Part shown: in pieces, positions 60,560-64,000 of the stretch
Layout of the letters: each line of letters starts with the position of its first letter
Position numbering within the stretch: position 1 is the stretch's first letter
Assembly (NCBI GenBank): GCA_037892935.1
Contig: JAYXKI010000005.1
Coordinates: forward strand, 1,860,001 to 1,924,000
Reading direction: 5' to 3'
Length of the DNA stretch: 64,000 nt
From: Phlebopus portentosus
Lineage: Eukaryota; Basidiomycota; Agaricomycetes; Boletales; Boletinellaceae
Program-made: the position numbers and the translations under genes
The notes under the pieces: model-generated
Seen by the model: the letters and a program-made list of their open reading frames with translations, nothing else
Told to the model about the DNA's origin: nothing
The model's database searches: none

Positions 60560-63500
60560 ATGGCAAGCACAAGACCTCCATCGACCCAAATAAAGTACAA
60601 GATCGCAGGATGCTCAGAGCACAGCGGACGCTACGTCGCGGACAACATCAAGTACGATAGGCCGAATGACCAGACCAGCCGCTGGAGTTCAGCCAAAGAC
60701 AATTCTATCTATGGTCGATCGTGGATTCTGATCGAGCTTGAAAACGTTTCTCTGTTGGGTAAGTGTATTCGTACCTTGATGCTTAACTGTGGCACGTTGT
60801 CGCCTCCTGTGTCTGTTATGCGGCTGTTCAAAATGCGGAAGCAAGTGCGATGTAGTTGTCATTATCGCAGCCAATCAGAAAGACATCCAGCCAAAATATT
60901 GGACTCTTTATTTCCTGGAATGATAACTGACTCCGTACTCATAGAAAGCATTACCTTTGGAAAGGTGTGAAGTTCATTGCCGCTAGATTAGGACACTCTG
61001 CTTACTGTGTCACGGATACAGTATTATAAAGGTGCGGTCCGATGCTTCAATGGCAACTAATCGACACCCTGATGAGCATTATGTCATCTTGATTCCAGCA
61101 CATCCCTGCAACATGAAAGACTTTGAAGTGCATGTTGGACTGTCGAGAGACTACCTCACGGAAGTACTCAAGGCATCGCTAAAGAACGACTCAAAACCAG
61201 AGACATTTCCTCTTCGGCACAAGAGCAAAGATGGGTTATCTATACCTACGAGATTTGTGAAGATTGTATCGCTTTCGTGAGTTACGAAATGATGTATATT
61301 ATAATCCCTAAGCTGAATGTTCTCGTCAAGAGCCCACGGGACCAATTTCAACACTTCTATTTGGTACGTTGCACTCTCTGGAATCACAGACGAGAGATAT
61401 GTGCGGAGAGTTATGGATGTTTTCGAGAATGTACGTTGCTATCGGTATTTCGTGAAGTTTAGCTCATTTCTCCAGAATCGAGAAACGCTTGCTATGCGAC
61501 ATATCCTGAAGCACCTTCGACAACGAAGACATATCACTACCTATAAGCAACTGCAAGAACGTTCCGGTGTACGTTTAGAGCACCCGCTTGTCTCCGATCT
61601 GTATGAGACTCTGGTCTTGCGCGGAGACTGGGTTGCGTCTGAGACCCAATTAAAATCCCTTTCTGCCGCTGGCCTGTTCTCTGAGTTCATACACTCATGC
61701 ACACCTCGTGCTCGATGGAAGCGTCTCCGAGGGACCGATGCGAATGGCGATGTTCCAGGACGAAGAGGGGGACACGCAATGTGCATGGACGTTGAGAATG
61801 GGTTAATCTATCTTTTCGGCGGATACGATGGGCATCGGAGCTTAGATGACTTCTGGGTATACAACGTACGAGAAGGGCGATGGCGTTTGCTCAGTCATAG
61901 TGTTGTCGAGGAGAAGAATGGACCTACCCCTCGAGCCTGTCATAAGATGGTGTTTGATCCGAGAAACGGATGCATCTATGTGCTAGGCAGATTGAGCGAT
62001 GGTGACTTCCAGGAAGCGAAAGCAGCTGCTGATGCGACTTCTCAAGGCTCTGAAAGTGCGACGCCTCCAGAACCTCTTCAAGGATCCGGTCAAGTGCGAA
62101 GCGCGTGGAGTAATCGGCGAACAACAGGAGCAGGGGCGACAAGCACAAGTGCTACGCCACCTCCGCAGCAACCGAGCAATACCGCATCACCTACACTAAC
62201 CAAGGACTACCTTTCGGAGCTGTACCGATACAGGACGCGTGGGATAGATCAAGGGAACTGGGAGCTCCTGAATTACGATACCTCGGTACGTACTTATCAT
62301 TTTTTGATGAGGCTTATGCGTTTGCTGAACTTTCAAGTGATAGATCAAAGGCGGCCCCAAGCTTATTTACGACCATCAATTAGTGCTTGATCCCGAATCA
62401 CAAGGTCCTTTACGTCCAAGGCGGTCGGATCGTTGATGATGAATGGAAGACACCGAAATACTCGGGACTGTATAGTTATGACTTACGAACGGACAAATGG
62501 ATGATGATACAGTTGGTAAATCAATGAACCAAGAAGAATAAGTTTGCTTATGTTGTCCATCTAGGACTACGACGTCAGAGGGTAACTTCTCCCCGCGACT
62601 CGGTATGGATTCTCCCGCTGTGTTACATCGCCATTCCTAACGCAGTTCGTCAGGTCATTCAATGGTGTTCGAGCCACATCAGAAAAAGCTTTTTATCTTT
62701 GCGGGACGGAAAGATGAATATCTCTCCGATATGTGGGAGTATGATCTCCATTCGAGGACACTAACGGAATTGTTCTCAAATGTAACCGCGGTTGGAGGAC
62801 CGGAAGCATGTTTCGCTCAGCGAGCAGTGATCGACCCTGTATTGAAAGAAATATATGTGTAAGTAGTGAGGCATCGTTCGTGGAACTCCGCACCTAATGG
62901 CGAGATTAGTTTCGAAGGAGTCACTAGGAGGGTTTCCCAGTCATCTTCCAAACTTCCTGTTTCTTTGTATAGGTACGGTACGCGACCAGGAACATGGATG
63001 CGCGTGCCAACCGCAGAACCCGCCTCTCGACGAAAATACACGTCTCCAAATATGCAGCGACCGCAGCCTTCACCAAAACGACAGCGCAGTGATGACAGGG
63101 AAGCTGAAGTTACTGTTGAGCGGAAATTTTCTGAAATGGAGGAAGATGGAGAGCCCATTGCGCGGAGCGCTTGTCAGGTCGTCTATGATCTAACTACCCG
63201 GACATTTTATCTTCACGGCGGAACTGCTCAGACAAGGAATGAGCAGACGGGAGTTATCAGTGATGAACGGCTCGACGATTTCTGGAGCATGACGCTTGAA
63301 AGGCACGTAATTACTGAGCTTACCGATATCGCACCTCTCTACCTGCTCACATTCAGCTTCGTTTCGATAGACCTTCGCCTGAGGAGATTGTTAGACGTGC
63401 GACATTCGAAATCCGGAGACAACAGTGAGTTTTTACCTTGTATTTTCTCTTTCGCAGCCGTAGTTAATGTTGCAATATGTGTAGGTTCCGTGAGATGTGC

Positions 63501-64000
63501 GAGGATGCCCCAGCTGCTGTTGCTCTGGCATTTTTGCAGAATGAGGTTTCCGCAGTCGTAAACCACGAAGATAATGAAGAATCGGCTATCTTCCGATCAT
63601 TGCTCACGCACCTTCTCGCACGGCCACCCGATCCTTTACCTTCGACATCTTCTGGACTTTCAACCTCATCAGCAATTCTTCGTGATCGTCTAGACTCGCC
63701 TTCTTCAAGTAACTCGGGATCTGGAGAGTGGACAAGCGAGCTACCAAGACGAAGAGACGAGGACGTTGCTATGACTGACGGTTCTAGGACCTCAGTCCTT
63801 CCTCAACGGCAAAGTTCTGCATCTGCACATTCGCATACCAGTGAAGCGTTGACTGGGGAGGACGACCCCTACGAGCTAGCTCTTCGCGGAGGCAAACCAC
63901 TGAGTGGAACTCGGTTTACTCAGCGCACGGAGGTTTTTGAGAGTCTGTTACGGTTCATCGGCCGAGCCGCGCGAGCGAAGCAGCCCGAGGGCAGTTTACT
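60560..64000 (+). CDS. Muskelin homologue (discoidin-like, LisH/CTLH and kelch domains), 3' end beyond the window
   Basis: The spliced exons begin 60560-60758, 60945-60964, 61022-61031, 61099-61276, 61331-61430, 61476-62285, 62344-62515, 62581-62602 and 62654-62858, and later exons run to the window end. The protein opens with the muskelin N-terminal domain (KYKIAGCSEHSGRYVADNI, ITFGKYYKAHPCNMKDFEV, TSIWYVALSGI). It continues through the LisH/CTLH helices (LAMRHILKHLRQRRHITTY) into kelch repeats (PGRRGGHAMCMDVENGLIYL, FGGYDGHRSLDDFWVY, FIFAGRKDEYLSDMWEYDL). Muskelin is a subunit of the CTLH/GID-type ubiquitin ligase in animals; the fungal role is inferred. Several exons are tiny (10-22 nt). 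Exon 7 carries one base too many: conserved GGPKLIYDHQLVLDP and VLYVQGGRIVDDEW lie in different frames. The later junctions near 62860 are uncertain. Confidence 0.85.

Noticed and set aside
61317..61330. Upstream extension of the muskelin kelch exon as a separate gene start
   Set aside because: The conserved muskelin N-terminal domain is found upstream in spliced exons, so 61317 is not a gene start.
1..64000. CRISPR array, prophage, plasmid or secondary-metabolite cluster
   Set aside because: No regularly spaced repeats, phage genes, plasmid genes, polyketide synthase, peptide synthetase or terpene cyclase motifs are seen; the genes are eukaryotic and intron-rich.

Overview
This window is nuclear DNA of a filamentous fungus, most likely a mushroom-forming basidiomycete (Agaricomycetes). 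The reasons are protein-coding genes split by many 45-90 nt GT-AG introns, an intron-containing tRNA-Ser, a fungal Zn2Cys6 regulator, and fungal members of Csf1, Rmt2, Fun30, Bet5, Alg14 and Dpl1. A muskelin gene and a GLTSCR1-domain gene fit a basidiomycete better than a yeast. No sequence search was run; all names come from reading conserved motifs. For nearly all spliced models the exon lengths sum to a multiple of three, which supports the boundaries given.

Layout. 1-3.2 kb: 5' part of the anaphase-promoting complex subunit Cdc23/APC8 (minus), a tRNA-Ser(CGA), and a PWWP/TFIIS-N-domain chromatin protein (minus). 3.8-11.6 kb: two secreted glycosidases, a GH79 enzyme with a GPI-type tail (plus) and a GH2 beta-mannosidase (minus), with the arginine methyltransferase Rmt2 between them. 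12.1-13.5 kb: a disordered protein with several securin-like features (minus). 13.7-24.7 kb: the very large bridge-like lipid-transfer protein Csf1 (plus, 19 exons, 3,350 aa), followed by a decayed retroelement fragment. 25.4-29.1 kb: a GLTSCR1-domain protein, a small unknown gene, and ALG14. 29.7-37.1 kb: the splicing factor U2AF small subunit (minus), a Zn2Cys6 regulator (minus), an orphan gene candidate, and a mitochondrial-carrier-like protein. 37.1-41.3 kb is gene-poor.

41.3-45.3 kb: Fun30/SMARCAD1 chromatin remodeller (plus). 45.9-47.8 kb: Bet5 (minus) and an F-box-like protein (plus), sharing a 172 bp divergent promoter. 48.9-53.8 kb: sphingosine-phosphate lyase Dpl1, with two microexons and two unusually long introns. 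54.7-57.5 kb: an alpha-arrestin. 57.5-60.5 kb is gene-free and repeat-bearing. 60.6 kb to the end: a muskelin homologue cut by the window edge, with an apparent one-base frameshift.

Most genes are housekeeping functions: cell cycle (APC8, securin-like), chromatin (PWWP protein, Fun30, GLTSCR1), membrane traffic and lipids (Csf1, Bet5, Dpl1, arrestin), N-glycosylation (Alg14) and splicing (U2AF). There is no sign of a secondary-metabolite cluster, CRISPR array, virus or integrated plasmid. The more unusual points are the Dpl1 gene architecture, the muskelin frameshift, the securin candidate, the orphan genes and a CTAG-rich diverged repeat near 58.4-59.0 kb.
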